Notes: generated by a model not told the origin, from the letters alone. DNA of 54,946 nucleotides from Paenibacillus phytorum (GCF_013141715.1 NZ_WHOA01000186.1:1-54946); one strand, 5' to 3'. Counted from the first letter of the stretch, positions 16,131 to 25,295 are shown. Numbers and translations: made by a program.

Positions 16131-18017
16131 TTACAATCGTTTTGGCGTCGGCATACCCAGCACTTCCAGTACCTGATGCATGGTTTGTTTATACATTTGC
16201 GTGATCCAAAGACGATGGGCGATGCTTTCTTCACTGCCTTTTAAAACCGGACAAACACTGTAAAAATGGTTAAAAAGCGAAGCTAGCTCGAAAGCATAAT
16301 GGCAGAGTATGCTAGGTGCCAATTGTTTTGTGGCAGTTTCCAGTGTTTCGGGCCAATAGGCGGCGTGCCTCAAAAGGTGGTATTCCTGTTCTTCCAAAAG
16401 AGCCCCATTGAACTTTGCCTCCATTTGTGACAGACGAGTATCTTTCTTCGCTTTGTCCAAAATACTGTTTGCTCTTGAGTATGCATAAAGCAAGTAAACG
16501 CCCGTGTTCCCGGTAATTTCCGTCGCATGCTCCAGGTCAAAAATAACTTCCGTTTGCAGCTGATATTTCAGCAAATAATAACGGATCGCAGCCGCAGCTA
16601 TCGATCTGCTGGATATCCCCGCTTTTCTTGAGCGTTTAGCGTCAATGACTCTCTCCATGCGATCGAGTAGGTCCGCGACTTTAATTCCAATCCCTTGGCG
16701 CCCAGACATCGCATAGGAGCTTTTGCCCTCCGAAATATCAATACCCAGTCCTGCAGCAGTTTCCGGGCTTAAGGAAACGACCCCATAGCTCACGTGTTTA
16801 AGCTGACTCGCCTGCTGCTCATAGCCCAACACTTCTAAAGCTAGCATAACCATCTCCTGCGGGTATTGCTGACGATAATCAATGACATTAATGACAACAT
16901 CCGCTTGCCCTATTAATTTCTTCTTGCCCTGGGAAGCTGTGGACCATAGTCCATCCTCCCATTTTTGATATACAAAATCATTCGACAGCACACCGAATTT
17001 CCATAGATGATAGGCTATATCCTTCGCTGTATACGTTAAAATACCATTGGAACGAACGAGCACCTTATCCCCTTGATAATCCGTGCTTTCTCCAACTGAA
17101 ACAGCTCCTTCTTCTAGATTCTTCAGTACCCAGCAGCCTGCTAATTTCCCATATGTCACCTTATGAAACATATCTGTTTGGCTCAGCAGCTCGAAGGTTG
17201 TATCCCAAAATCCCGCTCTCACAATACTGCTTTCCCAAACCAGCACATCGTATTTAATACCGAATTGCTTCATTTCTTCCAACTGCTCGCGAACGATCCT
17301 TTCCGCTACTAAAGCACCCATCCATGCAAGATTGGAATGCCCGCTCTCTAGCGCATGAAGAACGGTAGAACGCTGCTCTACAAGCTCCGGCTGCACTTTG
17401 TAAGCCTGATTCACCTTCGCGTAGGTCTCCCAACAAAAGTCGCCAAATCGATTAAAAGTCTCTTCTGTTTGAGTATGAAGAATGCCTACTACGGTATCCG
17501 CTAATTGATTTCCCAGATCATCAATATAGTTATGCACCTCCACCTGATAGCCTGCTTGCGAGAGCATGCGTGACAAGGAATCACCGATGCAGGAATTTCT
17601 CAAATGGCCAACATGAGCAGCTTTATTGGGGTTGATTGATGTATGCTCGATCAAAATTTTTGTTTTGTTTCTTTGGTCAGCAAGACCATTGGAAGCATCA
17701 TAATGACCAGTGGACCAGGTGTCCCAATTTACATAAAAGTTCAGAAACCCCGGCGGCACCGCAGCCACTTTGGCAAATAAGCATTGAACTGACCCGTTCT
17801 TTTCTATGCGCTGTTGAAGCTCTTGCGCGATTTGCAAAGGAGCTTTTCGTACTATTTTTGCTAAAAGCATAGCTACATTCGTGCTGTAATCACCGTGCTC
17901 AGGATGAGCTGGGTGCTCCGTCAAGATTTTCAGAGTCGCAGGCTGTTCTATTCCGTACTCTTGAAATAAAACATCTACATGAAGCTTGATTTCATTCATT
18001 AGAAGCTGCTGAATCAT
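16131..18017 (-). CDS. argS: Arginyl-tRNA synthetase
   Basis: A class I aminoacyl-tRNA synthetase of 628 residues that charges tRNA-Arg. The N-terminal Add1 domain (1-115) carries HPEHGDYSTNVAM. The HIGH motif is seen as HVGHLRNS near residue 136, preceded by the class motif IEHTSINPNKAAH. The KMSK position reads AMSGRQGIGIK, the relaxed form usual in Firmicute ArgRS. The C-terminal DALR anticodon-binding domain includes NTGVYLLYAYSRANSIL. AGGAGG precedes the ATG. The leader on the same strand is a T-box riboswitch with an apparent Arg specifier codon, so expression should rise when tRNA-Arg is uncharged. A second argS elsewhere in the genome is possible. Confidence 0.96.
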   Translation of the reverse strand: MIQQLLMNEIKLHVDVLFQEYGIEQPATLKILTEHPAHPEHGDYSTNVAMLLAKIVRKAPLQIAQELQQRIEKNGSVQCLFAKVAAVPPGFLNFYVNWDTWSTGHYDASNGLADQRNKTKILIEHTSINPNKAAHVGHLRNSCIGDSLSRMLSQAGYQVEVHNYIDDLGNQLADTVVGILHTQTEETFNRFGDFCWETYAKVNQAYKVQPELVEQRSTVLHALESGHSNLAWMGALVAERIVREQLEEMKQFGIKYDVLVWESSIVRAGFWDTTFELLSQTDMFHKVTYGKLAGCWVLKNLEEGAVSVGESTDYQGDKVLVRSNGILTYTAKDIAYHLWKFGVLSNDFVYQKWEDGLWSTASQGKKKLIGQADVVINVIDYRQQYPQEMVMLALEVLGYEQQASQLKHVSYGVVSLSPETAAGLGIDISEGKSSYAMSGRQGIGIKVADLLDRMERVIDAKRSRKAGISSRSIAAAAIRYYLLKYQLQTEVIFDLEHATEITGNTGVYLLYAYSRANSILDKAKKDTRLSQMEAKFNGALLEEQEYHLLRHAAYWPETLETATKQLAPSILCHYAFELASLFNHFYSVCPVLKGSEESIAHRLWITQMYKQTMHQVLEVLGMPTPKRL

Positions 18018-18074
18018 GGAATATTCCTCCTAATAGGATAATGCGGAACTGTGAATGTTTTTGGCAGGAAAACG

Positions 18075-18320
18075 CAAAAAAGCCCCGTCTCTACAATAAG
18101 AGACGAGAGCTGTTCATTCCCGCGGTACCACTCTAAGTGCTAAACCACTGGTTTAACCACTCCAACGATAACGGCTTATGCCGGATCTCCCTACATCGTA
18201 CCTTCGGAAGACCATTTCCCAGGCCCGCTTCACTCTTGACATTCGTACCGGTTCCCACCTGCTCCGGCTCGCTGCGACTGTCCGACAAGAATTACTGTCC
18301 TGTTCACCAATGTTACTTAT
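18075..18320 (-). promoter_or_regulatory. T-box riboswitch of argS, apparent CGG (Arg) specifier
   Basis: Reading the minus strand, the T-box itself is AGAGTGGTACCGCGGG (18119-18134). It is followed by a terminator stem (TCGTCTCT with AGAGACGG) and TTTTTTG near 18076-18081. In stem I, CAGG (18299-18302) pairs with CCTG (18220-18223). The 5' side of the specifier loop has the loop-E AGTA, and the 3' side reads GTGAAGCGGG. By analogy with glyQS (GAAA then GGC), the specifier is CGG at 18225-18227, an arginine codon. This agrees with the gene downstream. A weak promoter (TTGCTG, 17 bp, TTAATT) lies just upstream, next to the end of the EamA gene. Confidence 0.93.
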
Positions 18321-18364
18321 GAAATTAAGAATTTACTGAATATTACAGCAATACTAATGTGTTG

Positions 18365-19231
18365 TCAAGATGCAACTAATTTCATCATCATTATGCCAAT
18401 GAACGCTAAAGCTAAGCCGGATTGCTCCATTTTCGAAAATTTATCCCTCAAAACAAACCGTGTATACAATAAGACTATCAATACATTAAGGGCAACGACC
18501 GCAGAAACTAACCCCGTTTTCCCCTGATCGAACGCATGAATAATGAAGATCATACCAATGACATTTGTAATCCCGATGACCATTCCAATCAGAAAGGTTC
18601 TGCGTTCGGTCCAACTGGCTGGCGCAGTTTCCTTTCCTTTATCCTTGGCCCTGTCCTTCAACCACCATAATCCAAAACAGCAAGTCCCCGTCGCAAACAT
18701 AAAAAATAGCGTTGGAAATAATGGCGCAGAAACGATGGTAGTCCATTTACTAGACAAATCATTCCCGGCAAAAAGAAACAAAGCAAGCACTCCCCATCCG
18801 GCTCCTTGCAGGTTCTTTAATGTGATATCATTCGAGTATCGGACGAATAAGATACCTACAACGATCACAATGAAGGCAAAGAACTGCCATAAATTGAGTC
18901 GTTCATCCCAAAGTAGAAATGCGACGAAAACCACAACGACCGATGGTAAACCGGTGAGGATGGCAACTAACGAGGCTTTGCCTACCGCAAAGCCTTTGAA
19001 CATACTGGCATTGGCTCCAAAGGAGAACAACCCCATCTGAACACCAATCAGAGTAGACACCGTCCACTCTTGCTGAGTAATAAGGGCGCAGCAAATGCTG
19101 ACGAGCGCCCCCATAAAAAATGTGCCGCAGAGCAGCACATTCCGATTCAACGATTGCTGGCTGGTCCAATGATATAGAATGCCTCGCAGCCCAAAGCTGA
19201 CAGCCGCAAGTACTGAAAATATAAGCCACAT
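18365..19231 (-). CDS. EamA/DMT family transporter
   Basis: A 288-residue membrane protein with ten predicted helices arranged as two repeats, typical of the drug/metabolite transporter superfamily. The first half starts MWLIFSVLAAVSFGLRGILY and the second half includes FLIGMVIGITNVIGMIFIIHAF. The last helix with LAFIGIMMMKLVAS matches the EamA C-terminal helix. The ATG follows AAGGGG. It is downstream of the GDYXXLXY gene with 57 bases between them, possibly one transcript. Substrate unknown; export of amino acids, metabolites or sugars is typical of the family. Confidence 0.88.
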   Translation of the reverse strand: MWLIFSVLAAVSFGLRGILYHWTSQQSLNRNVLLCGTFFMGALVSICCALITQQEWTVSTLIGVQMGLFSFGANASMFKGFAVGKASLVAILTGLPSVVVVFVAFLLWDERLNLWQFFAFIVIVVGILFVRYSNDITLKNLQGAGWGVLALFLFAGNDLSSKWTTIVSAPLFPTLFFMFATGTCCFGLWWLKDRAKDKGKETAPASWTERRTFLIGMVIGITNVIGMIFIIHAFDQGKTGLVSAVVALNVLIVLLYTRFVLRDKFSKMEQSGLALAFIGIMMMKLVAS

Positions 19232-19288
19232 GAGAACAGTTACCCCTTTCTTTTAAGCAAAGATCGGGTAATTTTACCACATTAATCT

Positions 19289-21526
19289 TTATTGGACAAC
19301 ACTTGGTTGTAACAATAAACGCACAAGGATCGCATCGCCGCCAGCAGATACTTTTACTTCAGCAAATTTGGCGTCCCTTTCATATATACGGCCTGTTCCT
19401 TCCGGAATGAAATAAGTCTCAATGCCGAACTCAATACCCTCGTAACCGAGTTTTTTTCCATTCAAGCGAACCTCTCCCGGTGCTAATGTTTCACCTTTGG
19501 TGTACACGCGGCGGTATTCGTAAACACCTGTATCCTGGTTCGGAGCGAGAACGATTGTAATTTTCCCCTTAGAATCTGCATCTTGATTTTTATCTGCAAA
19601 TAGAGGCGGCTCAGATATCGTATAGCGTAAACGCACATAATCACCCTGAATGAGAGAACGTGGATCAAGCGGTTCAAGCTGCAGTTTAATCAGCTGTCCG
19701 TGAGCAAGCAGCCACTCACTTTTGCCAATTTGTAAGGACATTGCCATGACTTGCAGCAGAACTAGCAGAGCAATGATCCAGCGGTTCATTGCATAATTAG
19801 AGTTAGCCTCTGGTTGTTCGCTTACTTCCAAGCGATGTCTTTTTTCATACCAAACTGTAAAGGCAAGAACCAAAATCCCGATGACCGCAAAGCTAATCGA
19901 TTTGTGCAGAAGCTTCCAGGCCAGATCGTAATATTTGTATACTAGGAAAGCAATCCAGAAGCCCATTGACCATGCGTAAATCCATTTGATATACAGTTGT
20001 CTACTTATGACCAAAGCGAGAACTACGACGATAAAGAACAGCACATTGGCTATATAATACCAAGATGACTCCGCCATAAAAGTTAAGGCAAATAAAGTTA
20101 ACAAAAATGAAGGAAAACTGCTGTAAAGAATAGGCTGTCTGACTCCCGCATTGGCTATGACCTGACAACTGGCAAAGATAACGAATAATAAAGCGGTAAG
20201 CACAGTAAGCACCATTATTCCGCTATCCATCCAATTGAAAAGTACGAAGGAAGCAATAATGACACCAGTAAGAAAGAAGAATATACGATGTACCACCCCA
20301 GCAATGTAGATGAAAGCTGCAACCGTAAGCGCTAGGAAAACCAAGAGAATAGTAACATTCTCTGTAAAAACAGCCGCTCCGGCGCCAAGCAGCAATCCAC
20401 TAATGAGAATTGTGTATCGTACTAATGAATTTAGTTTTTTCGCTATGATCATCGCAATGACAGTGACAATACCAAAACCTATAAGCACATTCTCTGGTTC
20501 ATCAAATCCTAGTACAACTGTAACGATCCCAATGATCGTCAAGCTTCCCAGAAGCGAACCAATAATGATGACCGAAACCGTGAGGACACGAACGACCCAT
20601 TTGGTAAAATCTCCATCCGGCTTCGCATGATCAGAAGCTTCTAAATCTGAGCGATTTTCCGGATCCAAATGTTTGGATGCAGGATTCCAAGAGCGAATAA
20701 AGTTCATGAACTTCACATTCGCAAAGATGAACAAGATAATAAACAACAAACTGGCAATGAAAAAAATCTCGTTATAATGCTGGATGATAAGCTCGATATA
20801 TTTGACTGTCACCGTGATCGATACCCACAATCCGGCAAACAATAGATAAGCTTTGTTCCTCGTCTTGTGTGTATAGTAAACGGCTACCGCAAGTACTAGA
20901 ACGAGTGGTAGGTTCATTAAGACTCCGTGCTTTTCGTACGCTTGTGAATTTGAAGCCACGATCAAAACTGCCATCCCAACTTGAAAAGAGATCCATTTGA
21001 GAAAAGATGAGTGCAAACGCCCCCGCTCGGTCAGAACATACAAGATGCCATTCGCAATGGCGATTCCGAGCCAGATGGTAATTTGGATGATTTCCGCATC
21101 TGAGCTCCCTCCCCAACGTCCGAAGAAATAAATCCCATAAGCGAGATGACCTAAAATATACGCCAGTACATAGTAGGGCTGCCATCTAGTCAATAGGGCA
21201 AGTAAAAATGCCGGAATGAACCATACGGCGAACAAGCTGTAACTGTCAGCATGAGAATTGTAGGTTTGCCCAATGAGTCCGACACCAACACCGAACGAAA
21301 TGCAGCTCCCGAACAGGCTAAGTTTACTTAGAAACTGCCTGCCATTTTGGCGAGAAAGCCATACAGATAAGCCGTAAAAGCCCATTATGAGCACAAAGAC
21401 AGGAATGAGTTTCTCCCAGCGGTTTAATTTCTCCCAATTCGTAGCGAAAAAATATACAATGGCGGTTAGTAGAGCACTAGCTCCCAATACATAGCCTAGC
21501 CCAATCGTAACAAATTTGGATTTCAT
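19289..21526 (-). CDS. DUF2157-like membrane protein fused to a GDYXXLXY domain
   Basis: A 745-residue protein with about 20 membrane segments. The N-terminal part has the DUF2157 look (helix pairs with FFATNWEKLNRWEKLIP and SFGVGVGLIGQTYNSHAD). The C-terminal extracytoplasmic domain, after a last membrane helix WIIALLVLLQVMAM, contains the defining motif GDYVRLRY (GDYXXLXY) in the segment LEPLDPRSLIQGDYVRLRY. In many bacteria these are two adjacent genes; here they are one chain. GAGGAGG precedes the ATG. Function is unknown for the family; an envelope role is inferred from topology only. Confidence 0.85.
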   Translation of the reverse strand: MKSKFVTIGLGYVLGASALLTAIVYFFATNWEKLNRWEKLIPVFVLIMGFYGLSVWLSRQNGRQFLSKLSLFGSCISFGVGVGLIGQTYNSHADSYSLFAVWFIPAFLLALLTRWQPYYVLAYILGHLAYGIYFFGRWGGSSDAEIIQITIWLGIAIANGILYVLTERGRLHSSFLKWISFQVGMAVLIVASNSQAYEKHGVLMNLPLVLVLAVAVYYTHKTRNKAYLLFAGLWVSITVTVKYIELIIQHYNEIFFIASLLFIILFIFANVKFMNFIRSWNPASKHLDPENRSDLEASDHAKPDGDFTKWVVRVLTVSVIIIGSLLGSLTIIGIVTVVLGFDEPENVLIGFGIVTVIAMIIAKKLNSLVRYTILISGLLLGAGAAVFTENVTILLVFLALTVAAFIYIAGVVHRIFFFLTGVIIASFVLFNWMDSGIMVLTVLTALLFVIFASCQVIANAGVRQPILYSSFPSFLLTLFALTFMAESSWYYIANVLFFIVVVLALVISRQLYIKWIYAWSMGFWIAFLVYKYYDLAWKLLHKSISFAVIGILVLAFTVWYEKRHRLEVSEQPEANSNYAMNRWIIALLVLLQVMAMSLQIGKSEWLLAHGQLIKLQLEPLDPRSLIQGDYVRLRYTISEPPLFADKNQDADSKGKITIVLAPNQDTGVYEYRRVYTKGETLAPGEVRLNGKKLGYEGIEFGIETYFIPEGTGRIYERDAKFAEVKVSAGGDAILVRLLLQPSVVQ

Positions 21527-21642
21527 GATGATATTCCTCCTCTCGCTTACTTCTTATTGTACTAGAGATGTTCAGTTTGAGAAGTACTATCTATTCCTAG
21601 TACCAGATCATTAGCCTATGGATGACTACGACTTTAAAATAA

Positions 21643-21666
21643 CAAAAAAGCCAGCACTAGGCTGGC
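21643..21666 (-). terminator. Terminator of the decarboxylase-MCP operon
   Basis: On the minus strand, GCCAGC (21661-21666) and GCTGGC (21650-21655) form the stem, followed by a T-run (21644-21649). It lies 30 bases after the chemoreceptor stop. Confidence 0.8.
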
Positions 21667-21695
21667 AAGTAATCAAAGGAAGAAAACCTTTATAT

Positions 21696-23432
21696 TCAAT
21701 TTGCAATCTTAAAATTTTGAACGGAGCTTTGCAGCTGGGCAGCCATATCAGATAGTTGGCGAATCGCTGAAGTAATTTCTTGAATGGAAGCACTTTGCTC
21801 TTGAGCCGCCGCCGCCACTTCCTCGTAGCCTGCAGATTGTTCCTCCGTAATTCCAGAAATTTTCTGCATGGCGTTAGAAATGATCTCAAAGGATCTTTCT
21901 GCTCTCACTAAAGTATTGATCAAGTGGTCTGTCCGATTGGAGAAAACGGAAATTCCGTTAAAAATAACTTTAAAACTTTCATATGTATCGTTAATCCAGC
22001 TTTGACCTTGTTCAACTGCTTGATTTCCTTGAACAATGCTCTCCATGACAAGAAGGCTATCATTTTGTGTACTGGAAACGAGCTCGGTGATCGAGCTTGC
22101 GGCTTTCGTGGATTGCTCCGCCAGCTTCTTCACTTCACCAGCGACAACAGCAAAGCCTTTCCCTTGCTCGCCAACCCGTGCCGCTTCAATGGACGCATTC
22201 AAAGCCAGTAGGTTCGTTTGCTGTGCAATTTCGGTGATGATATGGATAATTTCCCCGATTTCCTTCGAGCGGTTTCCTAGCTGCTGCGCGGCTTCTTGGG
22301 AATGCTTCATCTCTTTCTGAATCACATTCATCTGATGTAGTGTCTTCTCAACAAGCTGTTGGCCTTCTGCAGATTGAGCACCTACCTTATGGGCCATTTC
22401 CTGCATCTCTTTGACTTCAGATGTTACCTCTGATAATTCCGTATTGATCTCAACGATTGATGAAGTACTCTCTGTAATGGAAGAAACAACTTCAGCAACC
22501 CCTTCGTTCATGCTATTCATAGAAACGGCAACCTGCCCGCTACTTGCGCTGGATTCGTCCGCAGACTGATACAATTGCGCACTTGTATTGGTAATAAGGT
22601 TGGATGAAGAAAATATTTGGCGGATCAGGGAATCTAAATTCTGACGCATCTCGTTAAAAGCATTAGCCAATTTACCGATCTCATCTACTCGCTGGATAGA
22701 GACTTGTGCAGACAAATCTCCAGCAGCAACCTTCTCTGTTACTCGCATCAGTTGAATGACCGGTCTCGTCACACTTCGACTTATGAAATAGGCTATCAGA
22801 CCGCCTAAGACTATAACGATTAAGGTAATCGTAAAGGTTGTCCATAACAATTCTTGCTTCGTTTTGGGAACGACCGAGGCATCTAAATCAATGCCGACAA
22901 TTCCGACGTTTTCACCTTTAGCATTTTTGAGAGGGACAAAGACCGATTTATGTATACCAAATTCGTCTTTGTAAATCTCACTGATCGTTAGTTTGTCATC
23001 CTTGATCGCATTGTTCATCTCTGGCGTAAAAGGATACTCGGTGCCGAAATCTTCATCAACGCCAGTTAAAATGACGATTTGATCTTTATTTTGAACTTTC
23101 TGTAAGACATAAACATTTTCAAGAGAGTCTTGCTTTTTAAATTGTTCAAACTGCTGTTTAATTTTAGTATAGGCCGGTTTATCTTTGCCTGTAATTTCAT
23201 CTGCATGTTCAGGAATAGAAGTCATATATTTCGAAACATTTTCAATATTTGTGGTTAATCTTAGAACGAATTGATCCTCAAGCTTCGTTGTTAAACTTTT
23301 GCTGGCCAAATAGGAAGAGACAGTGAAGGCTGCGCATACGAATAGCAGAAGCAGTAAGATACTGCTCGTCATCTTCACCGCGATTTGTCCTCTGAACCAG
23401 TTTATTATTTTATTTGGAGCATGCTTTGCCAC
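21696..23432 (-). CDS. Methyl-accepting chemotaxis protein with extracellular Cache-like sensor
   Basis: A 578-residue chemoreceptor. Membrane helices lie near residues 18-38 and 195-217. Between them is a sensor of about 155 residues with a Cache-type core (KSVFVPLKNAKGENVGIVGIDLDAS). A HAMP domain follows (RPVIQLMRVTEKVAAGDLSAQV), then the long helical signalling domain with the conserved hairpin tip EIAQQTNLLALNASIEAARVG. It signals to CheA/CheW at the cell pole. The ATG is seven bases after the stop of the PLP decarboxylase, so both belong to one operon under a c-di-GMP riboswitch. This suggests the receptor may sense the decarboxylase substrate, product or a related amine; that is inference. 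No CheB/CheR pentapeptide tether is visible. Confidence 0.94.
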   Translation of the reverse strand: MAKHAPNKIINWFRGQIAVKMTSSILLLLLFVCAAFTVSSYLASKSLTTKLEDQFVLRLTTNIENVSKYMTSIPEHADEITGKDKPAYTKIKQQFEQFKKQDSLENVYVLQKVQNKDQIVILTGVDEDFGTEYPFTPEMNNAIKDDKLTISEIYKDEFGIHKSVFVPLKNAKGENVGIVGIDLDASVVPKTKQELLWTTFTITLIVIVLGGLIAYFISRSVTRPVIQLMRVTEKVAAGDLSAQVSIQRVDEIGKLANAFNEMRQNLDSLIRQIFSSSNLITNTSAQLYQSADESSASSGQVAVSMNSMNEGVAEVVSSITESTSSIVEINTELSEVTSEVKEMQEMAHKVGAQSAEGQQLVEKTLHQMNVIQKEMKHSQEAAQQLGNRSKEIGEIIHIITEIAQQTNLLALNASIEAARVGEQGKGFAVVAGEVKKLAEQSTKAASSITELVSSTQNDSLLVMESIVQGNQAVEQGQSWINDTYESFKVIFNGISVFSNRTDHLINTLVRAERSFEIISNAMQKISGITEEQSAGYEEVAAAAQEQSASIQEITSAIRQLSDMAAQLQSSVQNFKIAN

Positions 23433-23439
23433 TTTTCAA

Positions 23440-25110
23440 TTACCTCCTGCTTAATATCGATGTTTCGGAATATTTCTCATAGACTTGCGCTACAGTTTCC
23501 TTCAAATATTGAATAATTTCATGCACATGTTTTGTCTCCGTATAAGGGGAGATGACAAAAATCTTTGTCGCGTACAGAGCAATAGAATTAGCATCCTTCG
23601 TTTGAACAAGCAGATGCTTTTTGGTGTCGCCAAAGAATATGCGGTCGCGATGATTCCCAAGCATTTCGAATAAACGTTCGTTAAATTTATTATTCCGCTC
23701 AATTTCCTTAAGAGTGCACTTGCCCGAAATTTCATTCTGAAAATGCGGACTGCCTTCCGGATATATACGAAATAGTGTAATGATGCCAGGATTGTCGTTA
23801 TTGACGATTTCAGCTTGAGGGATTTCTTGGCGCAGCGCTTCCCGGAAAGCGAGATTAACCTCAACGAACTGAGCCAGCAATTGCTGATACCCTTGAATGC
23901 CGAATGCAAGCAGAGCGCTGTATATACTAATGGAGCTAGCCATGCGCGAGCACTCCAACGTATACCCAGTATGATACTGTCCGTATCCCCGATGTCCGAC
24001 ATAGGGGGTTTCATCCGGATGCAGATCCATAAGTCTTAAATCGGCGGCATCCTTGACCAGAAATAGGCTTGTCAGGTAAGGGGTCTGCCCTAGCTTTTGA
24101 AAATCGAAGCAGAGCGAGTCGGCCAAATGCAAATGCTTCATCTTGCTTTGGATAGAAATTAAAGCCTGAGCGACATCTTTCTTTAATTCGAGTGGATTGG
24201 TGGCGAAATCATAGTCATTAAAGAAAGCAAAGAATGCACCTAAAGCAGAGTCTGCATGAATATGAGGTCTAAGCAACCCATGATGAACGGCTACCTTGTC
24301 AGACACAGCATAAATTTGCTCCAAATCGTCAATCCCCATGGCATCCGTCGTTCCTGTCGTAGCTACAATGTAAATCGGAATTCCGCCTCGTGCGATTACT
24401 TCTTCCATTTTAACTCGCAGATCATTCACATCCATGGAGCTGTCAGCATTCGTGCGAACTCTGATTAATCTATCGCTCCCTATTCCCGATGCCTCCATAG
24501 ATTTAAACAAGCTGTAGTGAGCGGCTTCGGAACAAAAAGCATACAAGTTGTCGGGAACACCTTTTTGCAATGCGTCCGGAACGAATTTGGCGATCGCTAT
24601 CCGGAGACCTGAGAATACAGCTCCTTGTCCGCCCCATGTCGTATATCCGCCGCTTTTCAACGCATCATAGCCTATTAATTTGGACATCATGCTGATTACT
24701 CTTACTTCAGCTTCAGCTCCGGCTGGGCCGTATACATCCCATAAATTGTTTCCGTTAACCAAAAACGCCGCAATCATGCCCATAATCCCCGGGATGCTTG
24801 CCATCGGCAAAATATTCGTTAAAAAATATTTCGTATGATAAGGATGATCATGCAGCAATTTCAATAACTCTGTATTAACTTCCTCTAAGGGGACGCTGCT
24901 ATTAGGGATGGAGCTATCTCGAATCAGATTGTTATAAAAAGTCCCTGTTCGGTTTTTCTCGCCCTTAAGATTGACGCCGTCCGGGTTTTTGAGATCATCT
25001 ACTCCTGTTACTAATTGTTCAATGAGTCGCAAAACCATTTGTCGCGTTTGTTGGTTTCCATCCTCACTGGGGAATAATTGCTGTACATTCGTTAGTCTTT
25101 TCTCTCTCAT
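23440..25110 (-). CDS. Group II PLP-dependent decarboxylase (TyrDC/GadB-like), riboswitch-controlled
   Basis: A 556-residue fold-type-I PLP enzyme of the aromatic-amino-acid/glutamate decarboxylase group. Features: an N-terminal arm; TTWGGQGAVFSGLRIAIAK near 157-175, the family's phosphate-binding region; the pyridine-stacking CSEAAHYSLFK (193-203); D287 in HIHADSA, pairing with the pyridine nitrogen; and K339 in DSLCFDFQKLG as the Schiff-base lysine. The usual His before that Lys (HK) is Gln here, and the family HVDAAxGG motif is HADSALGAF, so it is an outlying member. The ATG follows AGGAGAG. It is first in an operon with a chemoreceptor and lies behind a c-di-GMP-I riboswitch and terminator. 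The substrate is unknown (Tyr, Glu, Asp and others are possible). Confidence 0.88.
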   Translation of the reverse strand: MREKRLTNVQQLFPSEDGNQQTRQMVLRLIEQLVTGVDDLKNPDGVNLKGEKNRTGTFYNNLIRDSSIPNSSVPLEEVNTELLKLLHDHPYHTKYFLTNILPMASIPGIMGMIAAFLVNGNNLWDVYGPAGAEAEVRVISMMSKLIGYDALKSGGYTTWGGQGAVFSGLRIAIAKFVPDALQKGVPDNLYAFCSEAAHYSLFKSMEASGIGSDRLIRVRTNADSSMDVNDLRVKMEEVIARGGIPIYIVATTGTTDAMGIDDLEQIYAVSDKVAVHHGLLRPHIHADSALGAFFAFFNDYDFATNPLELKKDVAQALISIQSKMKHLHLADSLCFDFQKLGQTPYLTSLFLVKDAADLRLMDLHPDETPYVGHRGYGQYHTGYTLECSRMASSISIYSALLAFGIQGYQQLLAQFVEVNLAFREALRQEIPQAEIVNNDNPGIITLFRIYPEGSPHFQNEISGKCTLKEIERNNKFNERLFEMLGNHRDRIFFGDTKKHLLVQTKDANSIALYATKIFVISPYTETKHVHEIIQYLKETVAQVYEKYSETSILSRR

Positions 25111-25154
25111 TAATTTCTCTCCTATCGATAGAATTGCTTGAAGAAAATGATCAC

Positions 25155-25195
25155 AAAAAAAAGGAGAAACACAGGCATAAATGCCCTATTCCACC
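25155..25195 (-). terminator. Riboswitch expression platform: strong terminator
   Basis: On the minus strand a 15-base 5' arm (25181-25195) pairs with a 16-base 3' arm (25163-25178) around a two-base loop; GGCAT pairs with ATGCC at the top. An uninterrupted run of eight T follows (25155-25162). It lies between the aptamer and the decarboxylase start, about 45 bases upstream of the ATG. Confidence 0.88.
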
Positions 25196-25200
25196 AATTG

Positions 25201-25295
25201 CTACAATGCAACTGGCTGACATATCCTTGTTGGATGTAGTCCCTCTAGCTTTGCGTCCCTATTTTTCAATAGGTTTGCCATTATAAAGTTGTAGG
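25201..25295 (-). promoter_or_regulatory. Second cyclic di-GMP-I (GEMM-I) riboswitch aptamer
   Basis: On the minus strand: ATGGCAAACC (around 25272-25281), P2 CCTATT-GAAA-AATAGG with a GAAA tetraloop, then GGGACGCAAAGC (25248-25259), a P3 arm containing CTACATCC and GGATATGTC, and the closing P1 strand CAGTTGCATTGT (25202-25213), which pairs with the 5' ATGGCAAAC. The order and key bases match the GEMM-I class. The G before CAAAC and the C of GTTGC, which contact the ligand in known structures, are present by my alignment. The P3 receptor is not the classical 11-nt type seen in the first element. It precedes a decarboxylase-chemoreceptor operon. Confidence 0.9.

Noticed and set aside
16010..16234. 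Open frame of 74 codons overlapping the argS 3' end
   Set aside because: Most of it is the argS coding region read in another frame, and no ribosome site precedes its start codons.
18137..18322. Open frame of 61 codons on the plus strand
   Set aside because: It is antisense to the argS T-box leader, whose structure explains the conservation and composition.
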